Shown here piece by piece: positions 42,701 to 47,605 of a stretch of 64,000 nt of DNA (position 1 is the first letter of the stretch; each line of letters begins with the position of its first letter). Both the position numbers and the translations under genes were made by a program. Source of the DNA: Aquimarina sp040786285 (GTDB taxonomy: Bacteria; Bacteroidota; Bacteroidia; Flavobacteriales; Flavobacteriaceae). Under the pieces are notes generated by a model. That model did no database searches and was not told where the DNA came from. It worked only from the letters and a program-made list of their open reading frames with translations. The stretch is from contig NZ_JBFMKQ010000001.1 in assembly GCF_040786285.1 (NCBI RefSeq), positions 2,232,001 through 2,296,000 on the forward strand, read 5' to 3'.

Positions 42701-43522
42701 GATGGTGATCCAGATGATCCAACGGTGAGTGCTATTGATAGTGATGGAGATGGGATAGCAGATCCCGATGACTTAGATGATGATAATGATGGTATTCTGG
42801 ATGATGAAGAACAAAATGGAGATCCAAACCTGGATACCGATGGTGATGGTGTGGTAGATCGATTAGATCTGGATGCCGATGGAGACGGAGTACTGGATGT
42901 ATATGAATCAGGAGCGGATCTTACGGGACTTACCATTTCTCCCGATGGAACAATCGAAGGTGATGTAGGAACAGATGGTATACCTGATGGCGTACAAAAT
43001 ACAGGAGATACCGATATAGGGATTGTAAATTATTCTACGCAAGATACCGATGGAGATGGTATCGATGACTTCCAGGATGTAGATGATGATAATGATGGCA
43101 TCCTTACTGTAGACGAGAATCCTGATCCTAATGGAGATGGTAACCCAGATGATGCCTTTGATACCGATGGTAATGGAATTCCCGATTATCTAGAACCTAA
43201 TGTACTTACAGAGGGTGAAGACGGAATTACAGTCTTTTCTGGAATGTCACCTAACGGAGATGGAGTAAATGATGTATTTGTGATTAGCGGAATCGAAAGA
43301 TTAGAGAATCGATTAGAGATTTATAACCGATGGGGTGTAAAAGTCTATGAAGCCAACGGTTATGGTAGAGATAATAACTTCTTTAGAGGTATTTCAACAG
43401 GAAGATCAACGATAGAAGAAAAAGATCAACTACCTGTAGGAACCTATTATTATGTCTTAGAATATGTTCTCGAATCCGGAGAACGTAAGAATAGAGCTGG
43501 ATATTTATACATTAATAGATAA
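21701..43522 (+). CDS. Giant T9SS type B adhesin 2, 7,273 aa (DUF11-like array)
   Basis: A secreted SprB-sized surface protein. The signal peptide is 1-37 (ending NINAQ). Recognisable parts are two choice-of-anchor U-like domains (about 440-578 and 857-990; each with TWHGL or YWHGL and YRKYGP), TSP3 repeats, a LamG-like plus DUF8202-type module (about 1345-1750; IESYLAIKYGITL), three Ig-like domains (YQWQ/FQWQES-type) each between TSP3 stretches, and a choice-of-anchor L-like domain (about 2720-2995; FASEEYNDFV). TSP3 repeats continue to about 4070 and are followed by 22 DUF11-like repeats (about 4073-7000) with acidic linkers DDSDDPD and DPDNDGSPDD. The last part is TSP3 and a gliding-motility-associated C-terminal domain in the final 100 residues, nearly identical to that of adhesin 1. 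Acidic repeats predict strong calcium binding and rod-like extension. PorP/SprF 2 follows 68 bp downstream. Confidence 0.93.
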   Translation: MKVFTQKLLQNSKCSLVTLRSSIVIISLLMIQNINAQSSIVGVTTDFQGFTESTTATVNASPRMDRLNNLLAFTVGATTYSTGVNDAVLTTNTVTFTAGNYGALVPSVAEAARAGQGDFDDGVTNSFTTGAQIYPTPGTGANRDVRAYLTDGINGLGFSTFANNVGGTFIFNLTNIDASTVGDGIPDLVYFNMAAPSASNIVFEIYNGATLLGTVASQENSHANVARVKNDRFITETGASSGGGAVGANQFVQGFSVDLSDLGISQAQMATATELRLILPNQADPPFIAYNLDAFTAIDPSACTIANTDLEALTCNDNGTVITTDDFITFDLNPRGNNIGATYTVSVTSGTITPTSGTYGVATTFTLQNGSVGAGDVTVTLADINDPISCALSITVTDPGTCVDTDTDGVLDFEEQAGPNGGDANDDGTPDYLQPTVVTLRSLNGSYVTVETSGLCQQILTIENIDESSIVSDDADYSYPLGLFDFTLNCVTPGDSATVTYTWHGLSSTADYVYRKYGPTVPGGATNQYQDFTVIPGTANINGVNVPTISYNITDGAFGDDTVTDGQIVDPSGLALLNNTCVMAEVLCTPNAAFPAETAASDLGPVPTCGTAGAPPGFPVSPTLFATPNPAFYTLQVVESGDLYLFVDTSPAVDVDFALWGPFASPDIVANCAGGNFPPGVPIDCDYSVDPSEQIDVPGVLAGEVYILMINNFSGAATDITLTPNNNHGTNTATLGGPLSFSATQTNTFTVIDAPQNLQISPPATDPNVSGVTFSGTGITDTTNGTFDPSVAGVGTYTITVTGTSYLCPVVGTIDVTVTDGDGVPDAIEDAAPNGGDANDDGTLDSAQPNVASIPDDTGSGAYVTLEVTGNCNQIINMQAFLEADLATLDDDFDFPVGLIDFTLQCGAPGESAVVKFYWHGLFDVEFYRKYGPLAAGGATDVYRDLSIVEGSELVGGIAVPTTTYVLVDGLTGDDTVQDGEITDPSGPALLVAGDSDNDGFNNAADLDDDNDGILDSVELSCSPVLFTEDFETLPFVYDSAPIYQPGVSQNGQQSNVFGVDGAGVAGANYLLHNTGAGVYVGGEEVWGTPTPINVTVGDVYIFEFAMANQNTVNNAQIEPFINGVSVGAGVTPAGSGAASWTTYSFTWVATSATADLSLINNVAGAGNDFTLDEITFLSACDTDGDGFPNSQDIDSDNDGIPDVVEAQATGGGAGGTYIQLPNGGVVGVSVQTAVGVEGIPNGFGTGITPEDTDGDGTPDYLDTDTDNDGINDTVEAGFTVATNAIDTDLDGLLDQYDASPADPVDGPYDVDDDQNTGSIGLQNTFNPGTVQVDYREKPAPGCVDTNLNLWLKADDNGGVTTNGTAVATWVDQSGNGFDVTAAGAVQPTYQNDAANLVNFNPAILFDGVDDIMERAANVLPNTTDLTATGDHSLFAVVIADLGSGTVLNQESSPDAVTPLLNAAGTYVHSHNTGFTAINGAGSSTTIPLIQGAVKNGAAVQVYQNGTAGNSGNITTPLLGPTGNRTTIGGRDQLTQSRIDGRILEVIAYEADVTADRNKIESYLAIKYGITLDQTIATNYVDGNNNIIWDSGINAAYNNNIFGIGRDDCQALSQLKSKSVNTDAIVTVANNDLTTPATFGADKQFFTIGNNGAGANWTPTGAPNLFRVLSREWQVQDTNGVGVVALEFDVDDAQFDVPPLVTGTTYYIVYDTNGNNDLSDETPIALNNASGSLWETTAAIDFATGTRFTLATMDIDTDNDGVSDITDLDNDNDGILDSVECPANLVTVDFTSLNNTGGTFSASTGTESVLEITASAIATTGGPADTDISATAGLIRIQNNTPQAGDTSTMTYTVGRPSVVRISSDSGVTNMANSESMRFIAINPVAGFSWIQSGVTAANVVVSTTFTTDDTITITGTNPSSGPFATFQFESNVPIGALQVVQIINLTGGSFDSSQFDIQVQEDCDNDNDGVPNIYDLDSDNDGIYDVVESGGTPSTATGQEGRADDDDNNVDNTGSAGGPGIPTSAGAGTNPTDTLTDGSLDYLTLDSDGDACNDVLEAGFTDGDDNGLLGTGTFGAGLTVDANGVVTSGTDGYTAPADADTNGTDDYQQVGGASSIVTQPNNAIAAVGGTANFIATGSAALVSFQWQESTDGGITFTDLADGGQYAGTTTGNLTISAVTLVQNNNFYRVVIGDSSFLCTSSISNLGILFVGPDTDGDGSPDIADIDDDNDGLPDLIEQGCETSRPNAAVWDFAGALAGETITIDPDSFIDPVTRPSSLGAGLTESAIQIGVDYVSIDGVDQNTFGEAKTDGDYIQLEFDTKNVDQALWARSVSFTTPGDNSNGGYALTIEVDDNLAFTSPTLFLADQTLPTTGGTTQEFFNPFTYNFIEQSETTVFRIYVYRAPVVNAGTISFSTFSLDFPSCPQAFSADGDAVPNYLDLDSDNDGVYDVDESGQLGIGGAPLAVDADNDGRIDGAPANFGANGLYNGIESDDSLTATILVSGADSDSDGTLDAQELDSDNDQCTDANEAYANPAQDGGDTGVIGADGTVTTDPITGVVTNNGADYTITIADADSNGTADFQEEIPFILNQPFNFSALTGAAANFSVTVAGPAPLALQWEESTDGGATWTPLVDGGIYSGVTTQTLIINPVDPSLNLNLYRISVTTINYVCLARTSNSAALIVDADSDGDMVNDTFDLDDDNDGLLDTEECEIGGGSFGTLLADDADTIFEITPETNATNLANFLFRENSDATLVSAVINQGSGLVPQIGIFDDGDQITDNGGATGAFVDFSTGIIFSTGNVTDLDDTLSNQFFEDEVGMPPFATAGPALGDGVNGAGGAGRGTDPDFADGAISEDDVASLEFVISVSATTVITGEFVFASEEYNDFVNQGVNDAAKVFVNGDNVALTPGGATLSIDAINNATEAAFYIDNESNPNAVNIEADGFTTTLRFAALLNPGNNTIKIGIADNGDRFFDSWLLFKGNSFAVCFDRDTDGDGIVDRLDLDSDNDGIYDTTEAGHGQPFDTDGRIQNSATASGANGYFDAIENPAESGVPNFALFDADTDGALDAFELDSDNDTCNDVIEAGFTDDDGNGFLGDGVPSPIAPQVQLTVDANGVVTSGTDGYTIPLNDEDTSLVPDYREAGTVPVIATSPVDVLAIEGGNATFDVTLSLPLPLVEVYRWEESTDDGITWTALTNTAPYSGVGTNQLTITGVTATLNENLYRVVVTDGTFLCGEVTSGQARLLVDIDTDGDSIPDTVDIDDDNDGIPDLTDALTIDPAAPCFQLTPNVQGLVLESGVAGEIGAIYRSTNVLPPTFPVTVDLLFAINDKTANAVLVNVDDDTTRPTNWQPVISNTLPTAGTTESIQFQLSFVISGTNTVFTVPRYGGIVLDIDGGPGDEIIEIASSNAFATNSPTNVNTFNIGGGIERLTSNGANFVDGSEDPQGILYLGYTTGATLDIRFGTQTAGNKNFFFELGECAVLKLTTPILEIPDGPDADGDGVPNHLDLDSDNDGIADVQEAGLINGTTLTDADNDGIIDGASNATVGSNGLFDDAETAPDSNTANYITSNTDLLDSNFDFVDLDSDQDGIPDNVEAQSTAGYITPNGVSDTNGFDTAYGGLGIAPENTDGPADTVPDYLDTDSDQDGVLDAVEGFDTDADGVPDIVPSGVDAEFDGLDDAFDGTFGYGDPNGNQVTTNPAGELPDTDGDATTAPLVDVDYRDTDDDNDGILTTDENPDPDGDPLTNDAQDSDNDGTPDYLDADDYDGDGTPDTVDLDDDNDGIPDLVELAGNDPFLDEDGDGILNYLDTTDDGAGDSSTTNYTDSNADGIPDVYDFDGDGVPNHLDKDSDNDGIVDIIEAGGTDADGDGEVDYPTPGDATSMIDADNDGLDDNLDNVGGTVTTGTPLPIPNSDTDVSPNYLDIDADNDGIVDNIEGQSTTGYVAPSGNDTDNDGVDDSYDPDCSIATCGLNGTPITPENTDGLADGADYIDQDSDEDGESDTIEAYDTDDDGVADTVPDNADADGDGLDDAFDVDDVNLDPTNGGQTAANPFPDTDSVGGEPNWRENITIDLEITKQDIYVDVNANGIIDVGDRIDYIFVVVNNGNTPLANVDIIDNAIGVTVTGAAIPVLPPATASPANFTATYTIVAADIIAGGFANTATVAAIDPNGNTVTSLSDDPDDPANATDDDGDGNPDDPTITDLRQPLLDITKQDTYVDTNGNGLIDAGDTINYVFNVTNTGNVDLTGISVTDALVTVVPATTIDLVVGANDATTYTASYVLTPVDIAAGTFSNTALASAVNPLGGANVTDDSDDPDNPTDVDPDNDGSPDDPTVTDLRQSLLDITKQDTYVDTNGNGIIDAGDTINYVFVVTNRGNVDLVGISVTDALATVVGVTPTINLTAGTSDNTNFTASYVITAADVTADTFSNQAIVSAPDPLNPTGPPVTDDSDDPDDLTDVDPDNDGSPDDVTTTDLRQPLLDITKQDTYVDTNGNGIIDAGDTINYVFDVTNTGNVDLTGISVTDALVTVVPATTIDLVAGANDATTYTASYIITPADITAGTFSNTAVASAADPLNPTGPSITDDSDDPDNTTDVDPDNDGSPDDATVTDLSQPLLDITKTDTYIDTNGNGIIDAGDTINYVFTVTNTGNIDLTGISVTDAQVTVTPATTIDLIVGASDNATYTASYTITAADITAGTFSNTAVASALNPLDPLGPPVSDDSDDPDDVTDVDPDNDGSPDDPTVTDLRQGLLDITKIDTYVDTNGNGIIDAGDTINYVFDVTNTGNVDLTGISVTDALVTVVPATTIDLVAGANDNATYTASYVITPADITAGTFSNTAVADAVNPLGGPNVTDDSDDPDNPTDIDPNNDGSPDDPTVTDLRQPLLDITKQDTYVDTNGNGIIDAGDTITYAFVVTNTGTVDLTGISVTDANATVTPATTIDLIAGAVDNTTYTAVYTITAADVTAGTFSNQALVSALNPLDPLGPPITDDSDDPDDLTDVDPDNDGSPDDVTTTDLRQPLLDITKQDTYVDTNGNGIIDAGDTINYVFNVTNTGNVDLTGISVTDALVTVVPATTIDLVAGANDAVTYTASYIITPADITAGTFSNTAVADAINPLGGPNVTDNSDDPDNPTDVDPDNDGSPDDPTVTDLRQPLLDITKTDTYVDTNGNGIIDAGDTITYAFVVTNTGTVDLTGISVTDPNATVTPATTIDLIAGAVDNTTYTATYTITAADVTAGTFSNQALVSALNPLDPLGPPITDDSDDPDDPTDVDPDNDGSPDDVTTTDLRQPLLDITKQDTYVDTNGNGIIDAGDTINYVFNVTNTGNVDLTGISVTDALVTVVPATTIDLVAGANDAATYTASYIITPADITAGTFSNTAVASAADPLNPTGPPITDDSDDPDNPTDIDPNNDGSPDDPTVTDLRQPLLDITKTDTYVDTNGNGIIDAGDTISYAFVVTNTGTVDLTGISVTDPNATVTPATTIDLVAGAVDNTTYTAVYTITAADVTAGTFSNQALVSALNPLDPLGPPITDDSDDPDDLTDVDPDNDGSPDDVTTTDLRQPLLDITKQDTYVDTNGNGIIDAGDTINYVFNVTNTGNVDLTGISVTDALVTVVPATTIDLVAGANDAATYTASYIITPADITAGTFSNTAVADAVNPLGGPNVTDDSDDPDDPTDIDPDNDGSPDDPTVTDLRQPLLDITKTDTYVDTNGNGIIDTGDTITYAFVVTNTGTVDLTGISVTDALVSVTPATTIDLVAGAIDNTTYTASYTITAADVTAGTFSNQALVSALNPLDPLGPPITDDSDDPDDLTDVDPDNDGSPDDVTTTDLRQPLLDITKQDTYVDTNGNGIIDAGDTINYVFDVTNTGNVDLTGISVTDALVTVVPATTIDLVAGANDATTYTASYIITPADITAGTFSNTAVADAVNPLGGPNVTDDSDDPDNSTDIDPNNDGSPDDPTVTDLRQPLLDITKQDTYVDTNGNGIIDAGDTITYAFVVTNTGTVDLTGISVTDANATVTPATTIDLVAGAVDNTTYTAVYTITAADVTAGTFSNQAVVSALNPLNPLGPPITDDSDDPDDLTDVDPDNDGSPDDVTTTDLRQPLLDITKQDTYVDTNGNGIIDAGDTINYVFNVTNTGNVDLTGISVTDALVTVVPATTIDLVAGANDAATYTASYIIIPADITAGTFSNTAVADAVNPLGGPNVTDDSDDPDDPTDIDPDNDGSPDDPTVTDLRQPLLDITKQDTYVDTNGNGIIDAGDTITYAFVVTNTGTVDLTGISVTDANATVTPATTIDLVAGAVDNTTYTAVYTITAADVTAGTFSNQAVVSALNPLNPLGPPITDDSDDPDDLTDVDPDNDGSPDDVTTTDLRQPLLDITKTDTYVDTNANGIIDAGDTINYVFNVTNTGNVDLTGISVTDALVTVIPATTIDLVVGANDATTYTASYVITPADITAGSFTNTAVATAPNPLGGPDITDDSDDPDDPTDIDPDNDGSPDDPTITDLSQPLLDITKTGVLDDTNGNGFADVGENIDYTFVVTNRGNVDLTGISVTDPNATVTPTTTIDLVAGAIDNTTYTATHTLTQSEIDSGNFSNQATVSGLDPNNVTVTDLSDDPVDVTDVDPNNDGSPDDPTVITLAPNPAISLTKADNAPADGSYDTVGEVITYTIEVTNDGNVTLTNVVVTDPNADTINPATIASIAPGQMIIVTATHTITQPDLDLGTVTNTATVDAQDPNATPVTDDSDDPDTPAPDDATITTIDQTPELTLTKFADPPADGAYDTVGEAITYQLEVINTGNVTLTNVAVSDANADAGSILPAVIGTLAPGDSVAVTAVHTITQADLDAGIVINRADVLGNAPDGSMVMDMSDDPTTPDPDDATETNTGLVTEGRLAVTKSANPRVFAAVGDVITYTIEIENTGTVTLTNVVVDDPNATIISGVPIASLSPGGTATVIAEHVVTQDDLLAGLVINTAEVTGTTAGGEVVTETSDDPNNPNDIDPDADGDPDDPTVSAIDSDGDGIADPDDLDDDNDGILDDEEQNGDPNLDTDGDGVVDRLDLDADGDGVLDVYESGADLTGLTISPDGTIEGDVGTDGIPDGVQNTGDTDIGIVNYSTQDTDGDGIDDFQDVDDDNDGILTVDENPDPNGDGNPDDAFDTDGNGIPDYLEPNVLTEGEDGITVFSGMSPNGDGVNDVFVISGIERLENRLEIYNRWGVKVYEANGYGRDNNFFRGISTGRSTIEEKDQLPVGTYYYVLEYVLESGERKNRAGYLYINR
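33917..42700 (+). repeat. 22-unit DUF11-like array with an 810-bp dimeric higher-order repeat
   Basis: There is one diverged first unit (LEITK, 33917), 18 units starting LLDITK (34322 to 41219), and three diverged last units (LTK or VTK). Between 36353 and 41219, units alternate between type B (ITYAFVVTNTGTVDL, SNQALVSALNPLDPLGPP) and type A (INYVFNVTNTGNVDL, SNTAVADAVNPLGGP). Type B units start at 36353, 37163, 37979, 38789, 39599 and 40409, a period of 810 bp (816 once). Amplification has therefore copied A-B pairs, not single units. Confidence 0.92.
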
Positions 43523-43539
43523 GCAATCAAAATTAAGTT

Positions 43540-43562
43540 CCCGCCGATGTATCATCGGCGGG
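43540..43562 (+). terminator. Intercistronic hairpin between adhesin 2 and porP/sprF 2
   Basis: A perfect 10-bp GC-rich stem, CCCGCCGATG and CATCGGCGGG, with a 3-nt loop begins 17 bp after the adhesin stop. No T tract follows, so RNA processing, 3' end protection or partial termination fits better than full termination. Confidence 0.7.
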
Positions 43563-43590
43563 CTAAATAAAAAATATTAAATTAGAGCGG

Positions 43591-44547
43591 ATGAAAAAAG
43601 TATATACAATAATTGTTACAATTCTTTTGAGTTTTGCGTTTCATTATAATTATGCACAGCAAGATGCTCAATATACCCAATATATGTATAATACCATTAG
43701 CGTTAATCCGGCCTACGCCGGTAGTCGTGGAGTTATGAGTATCATGGGATTGCACCGTAGCCAATGGGTTGGTTTAGATGGCGCTCCACGTACCCAGACA
43801 TTAACATTGAATACGCCTATCGGCACTAACGAACGTGTCGGTTTGGGATTGTCTGTTGTTAATGATGATATCGGTCCTACCGACGAAACCTATTTTGATA
43901 TTGATTTTTCATATACAATACCTACGTCAGACGAAGGAAGACTAAGTTTTGGGATCAAAGCTGGGGCGCATTTACTGAATATCGATTTTCAACAACTAAC
44001 ACAATTTAATCAAAATGATGCTTTGTTTGAAGCTAATATTGATAATAAATTTAGTCCTCAAGTGGGTGTAGGGGCCTATTATCATACTAATAAGTTCTAC
44101 TTTGGGCTCAGTGCCCCTAATTTATTAGAAACCGATCACTTTGATGAGAGTACCACAAGTAGTGATAGCGATGCGGTTAGTTTTCTGGCCGAAGAAAGAA
44201 TCAATTATTACTTCATTTCGGGCTATGTGTTTGATGTAAATGAAAATTTGAAATTTAAACCCGCGGTGTTAAGCAAACTAGTATTCGGAGCTCCTTTGCA
44301 GGTTGATCTGTCTGCTAATTTTTTATTATATGAGCGATTAACTTTAGGGGTTGCCTATCGATGGAGTGCCGCGGTAACAGGTCAGGTGGGTTTCCAGATA
44401 TCGGATTCGATGATGATTGGATTTGCATATGATCGCGAAACCACAGAATTGGGCCAATCACAGTTTAATGATGGTAGTTACGAGGTAATGCTTCGATTCG
44501 AGCTCTTTAAAAAATATAACAGAATGCTAACGCCTCGTTTCTTTTAA
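43591..44547 (+). CDS. PorP/SprF-family T9SS outer-membrane protein 2
   Basis: A 318-residue close paralogue of the protein at 15734, with differences concentrated in the signal peptide and a few loops (for example DETYFDIDF against DETYIGVDF, and YVFDVNENLKF against HVFDLSPELKF). It has signal peptide end NYAQ, VNPAYAGSRG, and SQWVGLDGAP. Its DNA is also highly similar, indicating recent duplication of the module ends. Its expected role is handling the type B sorting domain of adhesin 2 during T9SS export. Confidence 0.93.
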   Translation: MKKVYTIIVTILLSFAFHYNYAQQDAQYTQYMYNTISVNPAYAGSRGVMSIMGLHRSQWVGLDGAPRTQTLTLNTPIGTNERVGLGLSVVNDDIGPTDETYFDIDFSYTIPTSDEGRLSFGIKAGAHLLNIDFQQLTQFNQNDALFEANIDNKFSPQVGVGAYYHTNKFYFGLSAPNLLETDHFDESTTSSDSDAVSFLAEERINYYFISGYVFDVNENLKFKPAVLSKLVFGAPLQVDLSANFLLYERLTLGVAYRWSAAVTGQVGFQISDSMMIGFAYDRETTELGQSQFNDGSYEVMLRFELFKKYNRMLTPRFF

Positions 44548-44689
44548 AAAAATAGTGCTTCAGAGTAATAAAAACTGAAAAAGTTGTGATTTCAGGCTTG
44601 ACCAAAACTAACAGAGGCATAAAAAAAATAGTGAGTACGATTAAATAATCATTCCGGTGTAGATCGGAGTTTTATAAAAAGACTAAACA

Positions 44690-46657
44690 ATGAACTTGAA
44701 CAACTACCTTATACATCTATCCTTTTGCATACTAATATCGAGTATGGTGTATTCTCAGGATAAGCGCCTGGCCAAAGCCGATGAAAATTTTAATCGTTTC
44801 GCCTTTGTAGATGCTCGTAAAATATACCTTCAGGTGGCAGAGAGTGGATATGAATCTCTTGACTTATTCAAAAAACTTGGGGATTCGTATTATTTTAATG
44901 CCAAATTAAATGATGCAGTGCCCTGGTACGAAAAACTTACAACAAATTATGCCGAAGAAATAGATCCAGAGTATTTTTTCAGGTATTCTCAAAGTCTGAA
45001 GAGCGCAGAACGATATGAGGAAGCTGATAAGGTGATGGAAAAATTTAATACGTTAACGGGTAATGATCAGAGGGCAGAATTTTTTATGAATACCCGTGAT
45101 TATCTTAAGTTTATTGAAATGCAATCGGGTAAATTTAGATTATTAAAACTAAGCGTGAACTCAAAATATTCTGATTATGCTCCTAGTTTTAGTCATCAGG
45201 GCGAATTGATATTTGCATCTTCAAGAGGTGGCGGTGGTATGAGCAAAACGCTTCATGAGTGGAATGAGATGCCATTTCTTGATTTGTTTGCTTCCAATAT
45301 TCTTGAAGCTAATGGGATTCTTCAAACCCCTAAAAAGCTAAAAGGAAAAATAAACACCAAATTTCATGAATCTTCGACGGCGTTCAGTAAAGACGGAAAA
45401 ACGGTTTATTTTACACGAAATAATTACACTAAAAGAAAATTAAAGACCAGTACACAAGGGACTATATTATTAAAACTATATAGAGCTACGCTCGAAGATT
45501 ATAAATGGACCAACATCGAGGAGTTACCATTTAATAGTGATGAATATTCTGTGGCGCATCCCGCTCTTAGTGCCGATGGTACCAAGCTTTATTTTGCCAG
45601 TGATATGCCTGGTAGTAAAGGACTTTCAGACCTATATGTAATTGATATTAATGGTGATGGTTCGTTTGGAGAACCCAGAAACCTTGGCGATCAGATTAAT
45701 ACCGAAGGTAGGGAGACGTTTCCGTATATAAGTGATTCGGGACGACTATATTTTGCTAGTGATGGTCATATAGGATTAGGAGGATTGGATATATTTGTGG
45801 CAGTTCCCGAAGAATCCGGAGAATTTTCTATTCCGTATAACGTAGGGAAACCGGTGAATAGTTCTGAAGATGATTTTACCTTTGTACTTAATGAAAGTAC
45901 TAAAATAGGGTATTTTGCCAGTAACCGTGCAGGTGGAAAAGGAAACGATGATATCTATAGTTTCAGACAGACCGGAGAGTTGATCACCGAATGTAATCAG
46001 TATGTTAGCGGTGTTGTTACCGATGCCACGTCTAAAGAAAAATTAGCTAACGCCGAAGTAATCTTAATGGATGAAAATAATAATGAATTACAACGTACGA
46101 CAACCGATCAAACAGGAGCATATGCATTTGATCTCGAATGCGCTAATTCGTATGTGGTAAGGGCAGCCAAAGAAAACTACAACCCAACCGAAGCGATACT
46201 ACCTACAAACAACGTATTAGAATATGAGCATAAACTTCCGTTGCAACTCGGCGAAGGAGGACTTGATGGTAAACAAGTAAAACCAGGAGACGATCTGGCA
46301 AAATTGTTACAATTGCAAATCATCTATTTTGATTTAGATAAATCTAATATTCGTTCTGATGCCGAGGTAGAATTACAAAAAATTATTGCTACATTACAAC
46401 AATATCCCGATCTAAAAATAGACGTTCGGTCTCATACCGATAGTAGGGCAGGAGATAATTATAATATGTACTTGAGTGAGCGCAGAGCCAGAAGTACTAT
46501 GAAATATATCCTTGAAAAAGGTAAAATCGATAGATCTCGGGTTACCGGAAGAGGGTACGGAGAAACTGCATTGATCAACCAATGCGAGAATGACGTAAAA
46601 TGCACCGATGATGAACATCAACGTAACCGTAGGAGTGAGTTTATCGTGATTGAGTAG
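44690..46657 (+). CDS. PorE-like TPR/beta-propeller/CRD/OmpA protein 2
   Basis: 655 residues, the same length as its paralogue at 16800 and collinear with it: signal peptide ending VYSQ (no Cys at the lipobox position, so a standard signal peptidase I site), TPRs, beta-propeller, carboxypeptidase regulatory-like domain (YVSGVVTDATS) and OmpA domain with TDSRAGDNYNMYLSERRA. The peptidoglycan-binding Asp and Arg are kept. It is 142 bp downstream of PorP/SprF 2 and closes module 2. Substitutions are spread through the propeller and TPRs, more than in the PorP/SprF pair. Confidence 0.9.
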   Translation: MNLNNYLIHLSFCILISSMVYSQDKRLAKADENFNRFAFVDARKIYLQVAESGYESLDLFKKLGDSYYFNAKLNDAVPWYEKLTTNYAEEIDPEYFFRYSQSLKSAERYEEADKVMEKFNTLTGNDQRAEFFMNTRDYLKFIEMQSGKFRLLKLSVNSKYSDYAPSFSHQGELIFASSRGGGGMSKTLHEWNEMPFLDLFASNILEANGILQTPKKLKGKINTKFHESSTAFSKDGKTVYFTRNNYTKRKLKTSTQGTILLKLYRATLEDYKWTNIEELPFNSDEYSVAHPALSADGTKLYFASDMPGSKGLSDLYVIDINGDGSFGEPRNLGDQINTEGRETFPYISDSGRLYFASDGHIGLGGLDIFVAVPEESGEFSIPYNVGKPVNSSEDDFTFVLNESTKIGYFASNRAGGKGNDDIYSFRQTGELITECNQYVSGVVTDATSKEKLANAEVILMDENNNELQRTTTDQTGAYAFDLECANSYVVRAAKENYNPTEAILPTNNVLEYEHKLPLQLGEGGLDGKQVKPGDDLAKLLQLQIIYFDLDKSNIRSDAEVELQKIIATLQQYPDLKIDVRSHTDSRAGDNYNMYLSERRARSTMKYILEKGKIDRSRVTGRGYGETALINQCENDVKCTDDEHQRNRRSEFIVIE

Positions 46658-46680
46658 TCTGTTTTTTAGTTATCGAATTT

Positions 46681-46754
46681 GTCATCCCAGCGTAGGCTGG
46701 GATCCATAGTATACAACGCAAATTAAAGTAGATTCCGGCCCACGCCGAAATGAC
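46681..46754. repeat. Dispersed inverted-repeat element (GTCATCCCAGC family)
   Basis: GTCATcccagcgtaggctgg at the left and CCGGCCCACGCCGAAATGAC at the right form an imperfect inverted repeat with GTCAT/ATGAC ends. A partial relative lies near 115. It could serve as a transcription end for module 2, for which no ordinary terminator was seen. Confidence 0.55.
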
Positions 46755-46789
46755 ATCAATAGCTACTACAATAAAATTAAAACACACAA

Positions 46790-47605
46790 ATGGAAAAAGC
46801 GCAAGAATGGTTTAATTATGGTATTGAACTAGCCAAAGAATTTGGTCCAAAACTTATTACCGCCATCCTTATTTATATCATAGGATCCTGGTTGATCAAA
46901 AAATTGATCGGTACCACCGGTAAGGTGATGTCTAAAAGTAAGTATGACGAATCATTGCAAAAGTTTTTGCTAAACCTGGTGTCTTGGGCATTAAAAATAT
47001 TTTTGATCATTATCGTAATTTCCAGGCTGGGGGTAGATGTTACCACTTTTGCTGCGGTTATTGCTGCTGCGGGTCTTGCTGTAGGGTTGGCATTGCAAGG
47101 ATCTCTTTCTAACTTCGCAGGGGGTGTCTTGATTATGATCTTTAGGCCTTATAAAATTGGTGACCTTATCGAAGCACAAGGGGTATTGGGAGAAGTAAAA
47201 GAAATAGAAATCTTTACCACCAAATTAATCACACCTCAAAATAAACTTGCTATTGTACCTAATGGGGCGTTAGCCAACGGTAATATTATTAATTACACTG
47301 CCGAAGGAAAGATGAGGGTCGATATCACTATTGGCATAGGGTATGATGAAGATATAAAAAAAGCCAAAGACGTATTACTAGAGGTACTCACTACCAATGA
47401 AAAAGTTTTAAAAGACCCTAAACCATCTGTAAACGTGGCGAACCTTGGCGAAAGTTCTGTTGATCTCGCTGTAAGACCGTATTGCACTCCGGTAGAGTAT
47501 TGGGATGTATACTTTGCTACGGTAGAAGATTGTAAACTGGCCCTGGATAAAGCCGGTATCGAAATCCCGTATCCACACTCGGTAGAAATCCAAAAAGAAG
47601 GGTGA
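46790..47605 (+). CDS. mscS: Small-conductance mechanosensitive channel (MscS family)
   Basis: A 271-residue inner-membrane channel that opens under membrane tension to release solutes on hypo-osmotic shock. Membrane segments lie at about 21-40 and 60-80, and the pore helix at about 83-113 carries the Gly/Ala-rich packing motif AAAGLAVGLALQGSLSNFAGG, then FRPYKIGDLIE at the start of the cytoplasmic beta domain. IVPNGALANGNIINYT is also a family signature. Length is close to the minimal MscS (about 286). It sits between adhesin modules 2 and 3 without an obvious link to them. Confidence 0.94.
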   Translation: MEKAQEWFNYGIELAKEFGPKLITAILIYIIGSWLIKKLIGTTGKVMSKSKYDESLQKFLLNLVSWALKIFLIIIVISRLGVDVTTFAAVIAAAGLAVGLALQGSLSNFAGGVLIMIFRPYKIGDLIEAQGVLGEVKEIEIFTTKLITPQNKLAIVPNGALANGNIINYTAEGKMRVDITIGIGYDEDIKKAKDVLLEVLTTNEKVLKDPKPSVNVANLGESSVDLAVRPYCTPVEYWDVYFATVEDCKLALDKAGIEIPYPHSVEIQKEG

